Of a stretch of DNA of 64,000 bases, positions 42,569 to 56,179 are shown in pieces. The notes beneath the pieces were generated by a model. That model had not been told where the DNA came from and did not search any database. It saw only the letters and a program-made list of their open reading frames with translations. The DNA comes from Leuctra nigra. Lineage: Eukaryota > Arthropoda > Insecta > Plecoptera > Leuctridae. The stretch is from assembly GCA_934045905.1 (NCBI GenBank), contig OW203768.1:18986770-19050769 (forward strand). Reading direction: 5' to 3'. How positions within the stretch are numbered: the stretch's first letter is position 1; every line of letters starts with the position of its first letter. The translations under genes and the position numbers were made by a program.

Positions 42569-43060
42569 ATCAAAATTTAAAATTGGCATGTTAATTAGCT
42601 GATGTAGTGTAGAGACGGAACGTCCTAGAACGTGCACACGCTGAGTTGCTAACGCTCTTGGCATGAGTCGGCTAACTCCGATCATACTAGATCATAACAA
42701 CAGAGCAAGTCTATGGCAGATGCCCTAAAGTGTGCTGTCCGTTATATTATGTGGGTCAAATTTGTAAAAATTCTATTATAATAAAAATAATATAAGGTAC
42801 AGGTTCACTTATACTTATATTTCCTTCACTCCACTTCCATTTTATGTAGGTAAAAGGGCTGACCCAAGTAAAACAATACCACTTTATTATTACTATTATT
42901 GGCTTTCTAAAGCCATTTATATACGCTACAGGTTTAATTTATAATATTTTAATTAAATTCGGGATCAGTTTTAGGTGCTATTTGGAAAATATCCCTTTTA
43001 AATCTTACCGCCATATTTCAAACGCTCAGAAATCTTGCCTGCAACAGCACGGATTGGTCT
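42569..43060. other. FAM136A-NACA spacer
   Basis: Holds the likely FAM136A poly(A) signal AATAAA at 42780-42785 and the NACA promoter region. No TATA box seen. No repeat recognised. Confidence 0.5.
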
Positions 43061-43066
43061 CTTTTC
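43059..43066 (+). promoter_or_regulatory. Possible TCT/TOP initiator of NACA
   Basis: CTCTTTTC fits YYC(+1)TTTYY, with the start at C43061. This initiator drives translation-machinery genes in flies and gives 5' pyrimidine-rich mRNAs. A donor-like GTAAGG follows at 43081. Position and family fit, but transcript data are lacking. Confidence 0.35.
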
Positions 43067-43400
43067 GCGCGCAACTTCTCGTAAGGTCACTCAGAAGGCC
43101 TTGAAATCCATTCAATTTTCCATTACTTCAGAAGTTATTTTGTGCAAGTTGTGAATCTGCGTTTTCGATTAGCATCCGACGATTATTCACACTTTTAGGT
43201 ACTGATTACTTTACATATTTTTATTTTCTATTGTAATTACGGGTCTATTGGTCCATATTACCACCAGTTGTAGATTTCCGAGCAATATTTACTCCCGGCT
43301 CTGAAAGAAGGTTATCCTAAGCATGATCTTTATATCTTGGTATCCGATTTCTTTGTTGTTGTCATGTAATGAAATGTCTAACCTCTGATTCCAGTTGAAT

Positions 43401-45136
<1,736 letters not shown>

Positions 45137-45653
45137 GCGGCTGGCTTCCTGTACAGCCAACCATCTTGTCTCGACATACAGTGCAGGAATTGTATATAAG
45201 TTTTACCCAACACTCTCACCTCTAAATGTTTTACCTCTCAATCGTGAGGGAGAGCGGAATTCTTTATGCGATATAAAATGAGATTGTCGATCCCCTCAAT
45301 ATTGGCTTGGACTTCGTCATTCTCTCCTATGGAGGAGGGCCCTTGGTTCGTTGCCAGCGACTGGCTATCCTGACATTATTCCTATTCCTTGAAGGTTGTT
45401 TAAGTAACTGTGTTATGGATTTGATAGTATTTACACTGATATTAATATTCTATCATTTACTGTATACATTTTACCTATTGCCGAGTTGTCATGTTAGCTG
45501 GAATTTATTTAAATCTTTGAGATACATAGTTGATTTATTGTCACTCATGCAATATTTTAAATTAAACTGCAAATACTCCTATAGTTTGGGCACATATCAG
45601 AAGAAGTCTTTGTTATCTGCACACATCAGACCATACCTTGCCATAAAAATCTA

Positions 45654-45659
45654 AATAAA
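45654..45659 (+). promoter_or_regulatory. NACA: NACA poly(A) signal
   Basis: AATAAA about 520 nt after the stop; no earlier AATAAA was seen, so the 3' untranslated region is about 0.5 kb. Confidence 0.6.
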
Positions 45660-45805
45660 TTAACAGTTTTTCAGGTTTATAAAGAGGCCTCCTGACATGT
45701 GCTGTGCCCTGACAAACTGTTATTACTTATTTTATTCTAAGAATATCGATAGTCGAGCTGTGCTCAAATGCACTACACAATTGTGAGAGATATGGATTCT
45801 ATTTA

Positions 45806-45921
45806 GGCTGCGTTTCACCAAGATTCTAAACCCGGGTTAGAGGCGGTAAACCTGGTTTAGGGGCCTCTAAACCAGGTTTACTACCTCTAACCCGGGTTTG
45901 GAATCTTGGTGAAATGCAGCC
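45806..45921. mobile_element. Near-perfect palindromic MITE (116 bp), TTA TSD
   Basis: GGCTGCGTTTCACCAAGATT on the left pairs with its complement on the right and the stem continues through AACCCGGGTTAGAGG and AAACC(T/A)GGTTTA. TTA at 45803-45805 and 45922-45924. PIF/Harbinger-type by TSD. Confidence 0.85.
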
Positions 45922-46274
45922 TTACATAGTTTGTGGGACTTGAACTATCGATCAAACGACATTTTTTTCTTTTACTTCTGTTGGATTGAGTTTGTGGCAA
46001 ATTTCGTGCCGGGGATGCCGACTAACATAACTTGAAGAAATCAAATTTATTATTCTCCACTTCAAATATATTAGAAATATTACTTGAGGTGATACTAGCG
46101 CTCGGCCGTTTTAGAAAATTGAGAGAGAAAAATTGTTTCATAAGTGAGTGTAACTTTTACAGGATGTTCACATGAACAGTCTGATTGTATATTAGTAGCA
46201 CTTTTTTATTTTTGCTTATTGCATCGTTAATTAAGCGGCGGTTATTCAACAAAACCGCGCAAAACGATGAAATT

Positions 46275-46570
46275 TGCGATACGATTGGAGACCAAACCCG
46301 TAAACCAATTGATCTCAAATTTGAATCATGATTAGATGAAAGACAAACTTAGGGTTATCCCTTGGCATATTTTTGAAATTTAATTTTATACGGCGCCTAG
46401 GGAGACAAGAAAATAGCTAATTTTTCACCAAAATTCCACTAATTATTACTAATTAACGAAACAAAAAATTAAAAATGTACCAAGGGATAACCCTAAGTTT
46501 GTCTTTTATCTAATCACGATTAAAATTTCAAATAATTTGGTCTACCCATTTCGTCTCCAATCGTATCGCA
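46275..46570. repeat. Inverted repeat with about 110-bp arms
   Basis: TGCGATACGATTGGAGAC at the left and GTCTCCAATCGTATCGCA at the right (one mismatch); inside, ACAAACTTAGGGTTATCCCT is matched by AGGGATAACCCTAAGTTTGT. Probably a MITE; TSD not found. Confidence 0.75.
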
Positions 46571-46951
46571 AAAAGTGTCTACAAAGAGCAGCAAAATCGC
46601 TCGCGCTTGCAGCACCTTAATCTAAATAAATGAATCGTTGATTAAAAATCTTTAGAATTCGGAGAGAATTTTAATTTTCCTATACGAATGAAACGTAATT
46701 AATTTATAATTTGGGTGATTTTTAATTTTGAAATATTGACTAAGTATTGTTGTTGTAATTTGATAAATGATAATAATGACTATTAATAACATTGTTGCAA
46801 AACTCAACACAAAACACATAAAACCATAGAGAAGTGATGATGTGCAAAAAAAAGTCCAGGAAGCGGATCCACAAAGAGAGATTCTACAGTTGCTCCAGTC
46901 CCACAAAAATATTTGTATTTGCTGATTGTTTTTTGGGCACCTGGCACTCCA

Positions 46952-47112
46952 GGAGCCCAAGTCTTGAAAAAAGCGTTTTGAAACCGTCTGGCGTTTTCAT
47001 TGATCAAAACGTAAAAAAGTTGACGACTATACCTTAGCCTTCAACTTTTTTACGTTTTGATCAATGAAACCGCCAGACGGTTTCAAAACGCTTTTTTCAG
47101 GACTTGGGCTCC
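46952..47112. repeat. Near-perfect palindrome with about 75-bp arms
   Basis: GGAGCCCAAGTC..GAAAAAAGCG on the left is complementary to CGCTTTTTTC..GACTTGGGCTCC on the right, through AAACCGTCTGGCG and TTGATCAAAACGTAAAAAAG. The loop is about 13 bp (GACTATACCTTAGCC). A strong cruciform or hairpin former. Confidence 0.85.
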
Positions 47113-48368
47113 AGCAGTATGTCCCCATTTATTTAAAAAATTAAGTTGAGCGTCCCAGAATTACTTTTAAATTGTTTAAATCCCTGCGGGGCATCAACTC
47201 GAGGGTTGCCCAGAAACCTTATAATTAAAAATTCGATCCGCACCCCCCCCCCCCCCCCCCCCCCCACCCAATGATGGAAACTCAGCGCCTGTCGGGCACC
47301 CTTCGGATTTTACAAAAGGCGGGAAAATTAATACGTCATGTCACGTAAAATTAATAAATTTTTGGAAGCAATGGGTTTTGCAGAACCATATATTGAATAT
47401 GTAGTCGGTGATAATTTTATGGGGAAGAGGTAACTTCTAGAAGCTGGAAGTAGTATTCAAAGATTATGTGTTTACCCTTAGTATCGTGGTACATTACTTA
47501 TTGCTCTGGAAAAATCCAATGATAGATGAATCAAGAAAACCTCAGTACTATTCTTCAGTGACAATGAAGACTTAGGTAAAAGAGTGGTGTTTTTTTATTT
47601 CGACTTGATATAGGCAACTTTCATTACATTGATGTAAGAATAGTTGCCTATAATGTCAGGGGATTAGAAAATGTCGGTTTTTGTTAAAACAATCTTACCA
47701 CGAGTCTATTCTTTAAAAAAAATTATTATTTTGTTGATTGCTAGTATTATTAAATTCGTAGTAATTAATCCTTAAAACGCTAGCATTCTTGAAAAATACG
47801 TCAAATGTATTAGGTTAAAGGAGTATCGATGAAAAAATTATAAAATGATTTCGATAAAATCATCGTCTTTACTTTAATACAAGTCCAACGTCCTAACGGG
47901 AAGTGATTAATTGATAAAATTTGTTAATTTTAGTGATGTTTGTCATAAAAATACAAATAAATTTGGCAGTCGACGTTCAAGAACAGTCAGTGTTGTGCGT
48001 TATCTTTACTTTTTATCTATTATCTTATCCAGTGGTTATAATTTGTATTAGAAAGGTGGGTAAGCCCAAGATCTCTAGAGTTACCCATCTTGGGGTAAGT
48101 AAGCCCACCCCACAATTGTCATGGGAACCACATCACTGTACGGAATCAATGGGGGGGGGGGTCTGGTCTGGGGGGAGGGCTCCCAGACCCCAGTCCGGGG
48201 CGCGCAGCCCCGGAAAAATTTTGAATTTCTGGAATGAATTTGGTGCGTTCTGCGCTTTTTGTAAAATATTTTACCAATTTTTATTCCACGAAAAAAGTTT
48301 GTAGAGGGGGACTAAATGTGTTGTATTTAACAGTGTTATTAATAATAAAGAGAATATTTATATAAAAA

Positions 48369-49444
48369 CCCAGTGAACACTAGGACGTACCTGGGACGTC
48401 CCCAGGACAGACTACTTACTTAGGTAGGACATCCCCAGTCCGTCCTAAACTCGGCCTAAAATGATCCCCAGAGTGTCCCCAGAGTGTCCTAATTACACAA
48501 GTTTTTCGATCCCAGGTACGTCCTAAATTAGGCGGACCTTCCTAAAAAAGGACGACACTGCCTAATTTAGGATATCCATTGTCCTAGTTTAGGACGTCAT
48601 TTCCTAATTTAGGTCGATACTTTTCCTAAATTAAGATGAAACTGCCTAATTTAAGATATACATTGTCCTACTTTAGGACGTCATTTTCTTATTTAGGTAG
48701 ATGCTTTTCCTAAATTAGGATGAAAATTACAAATTTAATATATAATTTTTCATTATTATTATTATAAAAGAATGGTATTTCCTATGGAAGATAATTTTCC
48801 CCTATTGGGATGCAATTGCCATATTTAATAGACAGGTTCTATTTGCACAGACACCAATTCGCACGATTCGCATTATTCATATTCATCAATTCAGTTATCA
48901 ATGTTTGCATCCAAAAAATATGGCTCCGACTCCAAGGTGACAACTTAGGTTCCAGTACATAATAAAAGAAATACACATTTTTCCTATCATCCAATAGGAC
49001 ATGTCTCTTTTTGTTATAATATCTTATAATACTTGGCAGATTTTGGAAATAATATAACTTACTTAAAAACAAACGATAAAGAGATATGCTGAAATTAAAA
49101 ATCTATATTGTGAAGTCGAAGGGCAGAGTACTCTGTTGACAGTTGTAGAAACTTTTAAAAATATTTCAATAGCAGCCATTTTTAGGACAATTCTTCCTAA
49201 AAAAGGCAATTGCCTAATTTAGGAAGAATTGTCCTAAAATAGGATTTCAGTAGCAGCCATTTTTAGGACAATTCTTCCTAAAAAAGGCAATTGCCTAATT
49301 TAGGAAGAATGTTCCTAAAAAAGGATCTTCTTCCTTTATTAGGATATCCCAGGGAGGTACCCAGGACATCCTAGTAGGATGTCCTACTTTAGGCTAGGAT
49401 ATCCTAAAAATAGTCTGTCCCTGGGACGACCTGTGTTCACTGGG
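48369..49444. mobile_element. Unclassified DNA element with iterated CCTAATTTAGGA
   Basis: Inverted termini CCCAGTGAACAC and GTGTTCACTGGG; internal GGGACGTCC-type words near each end. The interior is filled with variants of CCTAA(A/T)TTAGGA, mostly self-complementary. A block with TTTTAGGACAATTCTTCCTA is duplicated at about 49180 and 49260. TSD not determined; no protein. Confidence 0.7.
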
Positions 49445-49446
49445 AA

Positions 49447-49501
49447 GGTGCGTAAGCCCGGCTTACCCTCCAAAAAAGGTGGGTAAGCCGGGCTTACGCC
49501 C
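49447..49501. repeat. 55-bp hairpin directly after the element
   Basis: Two copies of GTAAGCC(C/G)GGCTTAC, each itself a near-palindrome, in inverted arrangement around AAAAAA. A related GGTGGGTAAGCCCA lies at 48055-48068 on the other side of the element. Confidence 0.75.
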
Positions 49502-50228
49502 AAATTAAGCACTGATCTCATCTAAATAATTAAATAATTGGTTATCTTTATCTAGATAACAATTATTGTTATAGTATATTGGCAATTACATTATCTAGAT
49601 ACAAAATTCAACATACATTTGTGTGTATAAACATGCACGAGCTTCAAAATCTCAGATGATACCTATGAAACGGGAAAATCATCTCCGTTTAGTTGCATTC
49701 CTTAGATGGCTTGTTTTGACGGCCATTTTTTGGGAATCTCGAGTTCCGAATTTATAGAAATTGATAATAATTTGTGAACAGTAGTAAGTATTTGGTAAAA
49801 AAATACTATTACTATTATCTAGATGATTTCTTGTAAGTGTATCTATTATCTCATCTAGATAAAATTAGGCTGGTTATCTTTAATATAGACTAAGAATTAG
49901 GAAAATGCTGTGTATACCGCGTTGATAAGCGAGCCTTCGTATAGGAATCCTGCTCGTGACGTCACAGTGGTAGAAAAATGGAGGCTGCTATGGTAGGGGA
50001 AATGTGTCAAAGCTCTAAATAATAGCAATAAATCATATTTATCAGATGAATATTTAACTTGAACATGTGTAAAGATAAATATTGCGTATTATTATTAGCT
50101 TGTACTTACTTAAATATCTTTCTTTCACAAGTAATCACTCAAAATATGAGATTTGGATTGCCGCTGTCAGATTTGTTTTTCCCTATACTTTTGTATAGGT
50201 TACTATGGCAACCTTTTCTCATGCACAA
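49502..50228. other. AT-rich spacer
   Basis: No gene. 49896-49946 carries the inverted form of the dispersed CTCGCTTATCAACGCG word. Confidence 0.5.
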
Positions 50229-50402
50229 CATTTTAAATTATCTAGATGGCTCTGCTTTTCAAAAAATTTCATATTGCAGTACCGTGATCCTAATATCTAT
50301 TCATGTTATGATCCATTTGTTGAAAAACACTAATAGATACTTGGATCACGGTACTGCATATGAAATTTTTTGAAAAGCAGAGCCAACTAGATAATTTAAA
50401 AT
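50229..50402. repeat. Inverted repeat with about 70-bp arms
   Basis: TTTTAAATTATCTAG..GGCTCTGCTTTTCAAAAAAT on the left and its near-exact complement on the right, through GCAGTACCGTGATCC. Probably a MITE. Confidence 0.8.
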
Positions 50403-50427
50403 GCGATTTGATATGCGTTTGCAAGTC

Positions 50428-51081
50428 TCTGCTCTACAGGCCTTGGACCTGAAGCATCAAGATGGCACTGATATAAATATAATAATTGAAATCATTGGCA
50501 TACATTTGCAAATATTTCAATATTACAGAACAAAATGTCCTTAAAATGACAATAACTTTTGAAGATAGCAACAGATTAGTCTGAAAATTGGCAAAAATAC
50601 CTAAAATGAATTGGTCCGATTGGCCATGCCAAGCAGTGGCGGCTATTACAGTGTGCAAGGTGTGACAATTGCACACCTGATCATCCAAGAAAATTATTTA
50701 AAAGTGCTCCCTAATCCAGGAAGTAGGAAGTTAAATATTTTGTCTAATTATTTTGCTCTCCAAAAGACGTAAAAATGCATCAATTTCAAACTAAAGATAC
50801 AAAAAAATCCGGGGTTATGCGCCCCGGCCCCGCATCTGCTGGGGGCTCTCCTCTTAGAGTACTTTCTTCTACGTCCTTCTGTGTAATTGAACACCTGTTG
50901 TAAAGCCAAATAGCCGCCACTGATGCCAAGTTTTAAGTTGAATGGTCAAACCATAAACGGTTCTAGTTGAAATTTTAAAAATCACAAGATAATATGTGGT
51001 TTTAATTTTATTTTTAACCAATTAAAGGATTTGGCTGAAACTTTGTAAGATTGGAGAGAATGTTGGTTGCAATGACTTTGC
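50428..51081. repeat. Dispersed repeat, copy 2
   Basis: Same family and orientation as 1468-1800. Split by the hAT element at 50634-50922. Confidence 0.7.
50634..50922. mobile_element. Non-autonomous hAT-type MITE (289 bp)
   Basis: Termini CAGTGGCGGCTATT inverted; 8-bp TSD ATGCCAAG at 50626-50633 and 50923-50930. Interior GCGCCCCGGCCCCGCATCTG resembles 57220-57240. Same terminal family as 10867-12936. Confidence 0.92.
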
Positions 51082-51086
51082 ATAAT

Positions 51087-53591
51087 AGGCCAAGCAACGA
51101 AGCATTTAACCCGGGACAAATTGCAAGATTTGTCTTTTTCATCAGACCTTATTCAGAAGAATTTGCTGATTACAACAAAAAAAAGTTTTACGCAGAGATG
51201 TGAAGGGAAATTGCCCAAAATTACGTGTAAAGTTCAAACTTTGAGAACATAAAATATTTTTTTAAGAATCACAGGACACCTTTTGATATTTGTTTTCAAT
51301 AAAAAGTTTGTATTATATTAGGATACAATACTCGAAAAAAATTGGGTGATAATATTAATTATTTTTGGATTTATTCAATTATTTAATAAAATGACGTAAT
51401 TTAAATGATTAGTCGTAGTGACGTAACTAAAGGAGCTAGAATAAATGTTTTTACGGGAAAATGTTGGTAATAAAGCCTAATATTTTTGGTATGAATATGA
51501 TCAAAAGTTCACCACGCATCTACTAATTGTTGTCAAACAAAATTTTAATCAAATTATATGAAAAATTAACATCAATATAACGCTATTATTGGCATAACAG
51601 CGGAACTGTTTGATCAGAAAATGTTGTCACTTATAGAATTTTGGCGCCTGATAAAACCTAGCCTAAAGAGAGATTTGGGACGCCATTTTGAAACCGGAAG
51701 TGGCATCATCTTGAAAACGACTGGACCGATTATAACGGAACTGGTGGCAATCGACTCCAACGGTCATATGACAAAACAGATCAATAGTAAAACCAGAAAT
51801 TACCAATAACAAATACCGGAAATGACGTCACAAGTATTCAAAATTCTTCTAAACCCCCTGTTCAACAATAAATACATTATTCTGGCTTGTTATAATGTAA
51901 TATATGAATTAATTTAAAAAAAATCTATGTGGCATTGTTTTCAGTCGCCATTTTGAGAACCGGAAGTGATTCCATAGCTCGGAAAAGTTTTGTTTTTATA
52001 AAATCTTTATTCACACATGTACATAGATTTACAATCACAGTTGATATACAAACAGAAAAAGTGAATAATAGGAATACTTAGAAACTAATAAAGAAATCAA
52101 GGTCTTAAACTTCCAGGCAAAAGGAAACGTATTGGAATGAAATCAAATACCAATTAATTAAGTGGATACCACTCTGTGTCTGGAATAAGAAAAGGTTTTA
52201 AGCCTTATGCCGGCATAATTTTATGTCGGTACAGCATTATAACTAGGTACCAATATTTTTATTACCATGATATAACCATGTTAAAACTTATTATTTTATC
52301 ATTATAAATAGCGACTTTTACAATTAAATTCATAAAGATATGCATTTATGTATTTATTTAATGTACTTATTGTTAAATAGGGGGTTTTAGAAGAATTTTG
52401 AATATTTGTGACGTCATTTCCGGTATGTTATTGGTAATTTCTGGTTTTACTATTGATCTGTTCTGTCATATAACCATTGACTAACACCTCTATACCGGGA
52501 TATGAAACTGCCATGCCAATACCACTATAACGCACGGCCCTCGTTTGTACCATTGCGTGATACTCTGATCCCGCCTCCCGGGGGTCCAGCCACTGCAACC
52601 GTCAGATTTGACACAGCATACAAACTTATTTCCGTTATGAAAACTCAGTAGACCATGTCTATAACACTTTTCAATCATCTAAGAAGGTATTGCTCACATC
52701 TTTTGTGAGATTAAGGTATTTAGGTAAAAGTAGTTTGGTGTAGTTCATTCGCATCTCTAGAACAAGTTGCTACGGAAGTCCGCCCCCTCCTTCTCTAGAC
52801 GTGCTGTGATTCGCGTGCGGCATTTTCGTTTGACTACAACCGTCGTGCCGTGAAAAGTAAACGATTTGCTTATCCCCTAGTTTTGATTGTCAATGATATA
52901 ACCGTTGGAGTCGATTGCCACCAGTTCCGTTATTATCGGTTCAGCCGTTTTCAAGATGATGCCACTTCCGGTTTCAAAATGGCGTCCCAAATCTCTCTTT
53001 AGGCTAGGTTTTATCAGGCGCCAAAATTCTATAAGTGACAACATTTTCTGATCAAACAGTTCCGCCGTTATGCCAATAATTGCGTTTATTGATGTTTAAT
53101 TTTTCATATAATTTGATTAAAATTTTGTTTGACAACAATTAGTAGATGCGTGTTGAACTTTTGATCATATTCATACCAAAAATATAAGGCTTTATTACCA
53201 ACATTTTCCCGTAAAAACATTTATTCTAGGTCCTTTAGTTACGTCACTACGACTAATTATTTAAATTACGTCATTTTATTAAATAATTGAATAAATCCAA
53301 AAATAATTATCATTATCACCCAATTTATTTTTAGAGTATTGTATCCTAATATAATACAAACTTTTTATTGAAAACAAATATCAAAATGTGTCCTGTGATT
53401 CTTAAAAAAAATATTTTATGTTCTCAAAGTTTGAACTTTACACGTAATTTTGGGCAATTTCCCTTCACATCTCTGCGTAAAACTTTTTTTTGTTTTAATC
53501 AGCGAATTTTTCTGAATAAGGTCTGATGAAAAAGACAAATCTTGCAATTTGTCCCGGGTTCGGCCTGTTTTTAGCCTTCGTTGCTTGGCCT
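51087..53591. mobile_element. 2.5-kb foldback element with arms over 700 bp
   Basis: Termini AGGCCAAGCAACGAAG and CTTCGTTGCTTGGCCT; 5-bp TSD ATAAT at 51082-51086 and 53592-53596. The left arm (51087-51860) and right arm (52380-53591) are near-identical inverted copies, apart from an insertion at 52476-52895 in the right arm. Both arms carry ETS/CRE-type words (ACCGGAAGTGGCATCATCTT near 51687, ACCGGAAATGACGTCA near 51815). The centre (about 51985-52300) looks like the 3' end of a retroelement on the minus strand. No transposase. Confidence 0.85.
52476..52895. mobile_element. Nested insertion in the foldback right arm (420 bp)
   Basis: ATATAACC at 52468-52475 and 52896-52903 is an 8-bp TSD; the inverted ends are short (ATTGAC and GTCAAT). 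The left arm of the foldback element has no such insert, confirming it came later. Confidence 0.75.
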
Positions 53592-53596
53592 ATAAT

Positions 53597-53941
53597 TCAA
53601 ATTGATAGGACCGACCAATGGAAAGAATTTTTTTTAAATTTGAACCAATCACAGGAACACGTTCAAAAACGATCCCAGAGACCGCTAAGATAGTATGTGT
53701 TCGAAATTTCAGATCGATTGGTTGTGTGGTTTGACCTGGGCAGTGCAGGGGAAAAAATTACCATAAGAATACCGAGTAACGCTATCGTTGCGCTCGCTTA
53801 AAAATTTAAATTATCTAAGTAATAACAACATTGATTGTAGTAGATACTATACATAAAAAAATCTGAAAAGGAGTAAGTGCACGCGTTCTCCCCCAAATTA
53901 ACCGGATATTTGAAAATTATACAAACGAACGAATATTTAAT
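53597..53941. other. Spacer between two insertions
   Basis: 53630-53790 is similar to about 36690-36900 (shared CCCAGAGACC and GATCGATTGGTTG). No gene. Confidence 0.5.
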
Positions 53942-53949
53942 CATTACAC

Positions 53950-56171
53950 CAGGGGTACTCAACCTTTTTGACTTGCGGGCCAATAATACGAATTTGCTTT
54001 TGTTGACGGGCCGCATTTTTAAAAAAAAGTACAATAATGCTCACTGCTCAGGTATGTTCATTCCAGGCGCGTATGAACTACTCTTATCATGGGGGGGGGG
54101 GGGGCCAAGTCCCACAGTTTGAGCCATGCGGGGCGATTTTTTAGAATTTAACAATTTAAAAGTGATTCTGGGGCTCTAAAATGCGCGAACTGAAGCAAAC
54201 TATCCTCCTAAAATGTTGCCCCGCAGGGCGTTTTTTTTTAAAATTGAAGCAAATTCTACGTCAAAACTATACACTCTTTTACATTTAAGGTAGAGCAATC
54301 GATCGATATATACAAAAATATTTTTTCTTGAAATTACATGTTCAAAAAACGTTTTCCTATATTTCAACTATATTTAAGTATAACAGACTCATTTAAAGTC
54401 CTGTAGTTTGCAACTCCAGTCCAACAATGAGTTTTCAATTTTAGGTCATCAGGAGGGCGATTCTAAATTCCCTTGTCGTCTCGTTTCACGTGATACAGGC
54501 TCACTGCACACTGGAGTGCTATCTATTTAACATGGCAGTGACGCCGTATCAATAGGCCATTTAAGAAAGTCAAAGCGCATGCGATAAAGCATGACAGGTT
54601 CACAGCCGTCTAGTGTGTAGTGACTAGTTCTGTTTAGTGTCTGTCATATTTACGTGTTGTTTTCGAGAAGGCTGTGGGTGGGATGACGTCACGCCGAGTC
54701 CTTTGAAGTGCGCACTGCGCATGCGTTTAAGCCTGATAACATTAGTACCACACTTCACCAACAGATGTATCTTTACTTTCTTAAATGGCCTATTGATACG
54801 AGACGACAAGAGAATTTAGAATAACCCCCCTGAGGATGAACAAAACTTTAACATGGGAGGTATAGGAAAATAATTTCGAATTTGGCTTATAACTTTTAAA
54901 AAAGCTCACGTTGGTATTGTTTTCATTTTTTTTCTGATAGTATGTTCATATGTCTCCCATAATAAAAACTTTCGTTCAAATCTATCGACGCAAAAAAAAT
55001 AGATCTTCATTATAGCCTAAAAATTACACGATTCTCTTTTTCCGCCATAAGATAACATGGGGAAAACAAATCGATTTATCTCAGAAACTGGACACGCGAA
55101 TTGTTTAATTTTTTCAGGGATTGAGTTTTGCATGATTATCAATAAGTCACCAAAATTTCAAGTTAATCGGAAACATTGAGGTTATGGTGGTTACCTTAAG
55201 GTGACTGGATCGATCGAGATCATAGTCTCAGATCTTCATAATTTTGTGTGTACTTATTGATAACCATGCCATACACAATCCCTGAAAAAATTAAACACTT
55301 CTCGTGTCTAGTTTCTGAGATAATTTGAGTTTTCTCCCCCATGTTATCTTATGGCAGCCAAGTAAAATCGTGTCATTTGTAAGCTAAAATGAAGTTCCAA
55401 TCTTTTTGTACCGTTAGATTTTAACAAAAAACTTTTTTCTGGTAGACATATGGACTGAAAATGGATCTGAATATGGACTGATCAGGAAAAAAAATTGAAA
55501 ACAATACCAACGTGTGCTATTTTAAAAGTTAATCAGCAAATTCGAAATGATTTCCCTATACCTCCCATGTTAAGTGGCGCGATCACTCGATATGTCTTTT
55601 GAGAATGATCAAAACCTTAGCATGGGAGGTATAGGAAATCATTTCGAATTTAGTTAATAACTTTTAAAATAGCACACGTTGGTATTGTTTTCAATTTTTT
55701 CCCTGGTAGTATGTCCATATGTCTACCAGAAAAAAGTTTTTTGATAAAATCTAACGGTACAAAAAGATTAGAACTCCATTTTAGCTTAAAAATTACACGA
55801 TTTTACTTGGCTGCCATAAGATAACATGGGGGAGAAAACTCAAATTATCTCAGAAACTATAGACACGAGAAGTGTTTAATTTTTTTAGGTATTGTGTATG
55901 GCATGGTTATCAATAAGTACCTACACACAAAATTATGAAGATCTGAGACTATGACCTCGATCGATCCAGCCACCTTAAGCCTAATGCGTCGATCCTAACA
56001 TGACAACTCTCAAAATCCTCTTAAAACTCTCAAAATGTGTCTCAAATAAAACGAGATTTTTTGTTTTTTCAATATTATTGCACAAGGGACACATTTTGTG
56101 ATTAAGTATTTAAAACATCAACTGGGGTGCCACAAAAATTGGTCCCGCGGGCCGCAGGTTGAATACCACTG
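53950..56171. mobile_element. hAT-type element, 2.2 kb, filled with nested repeats
   Basis: Termini CAGGGGTACTCAACC and, inverted, CAGTGGTATTCAACC; 8-bp TSD CATTACAC at 53942-53949 and 56172-56179. No transposase of its own was seen. It contains an inverted pair at about 54462-54825 and the three-arm array at 54836-55974. Confidence 0.88.
54836..55974. repeat. Three alternating copies of a 360-390 bp arm; the last two form a TTAA-flanked element
   Basis: Arm A (54836-55195, +), arm B (55200-55590, -) and arm C (55600-55974, +) share AACATGGGAGGTATAGGAAA or GCATGGGAGGTATAGGAAAT and CCATAAGATAACATGGGG. B plus C is bounded by TTAA at 55196-55199 and 55975-55978 with inverted ends GGTG(A/G)CTGGATCGATCGAG, related to the GGTGGCTG end of copy B at 34768. 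Confidence 0.8.
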
Positions 56172-56179
56172 CATTACAC

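Larger units (their letters stand above)
45660..48368. other. Gene-free DNA with several hairpins
   Basis: Includes the palindromes listed separately (45806-45921, 46275-46570, 46952-47112), a C23 run at 47243-47265 and a G-rich patch near 48149-48200. 47300-48050 shows no recognised feature. No gene. Confidence 0.55.
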
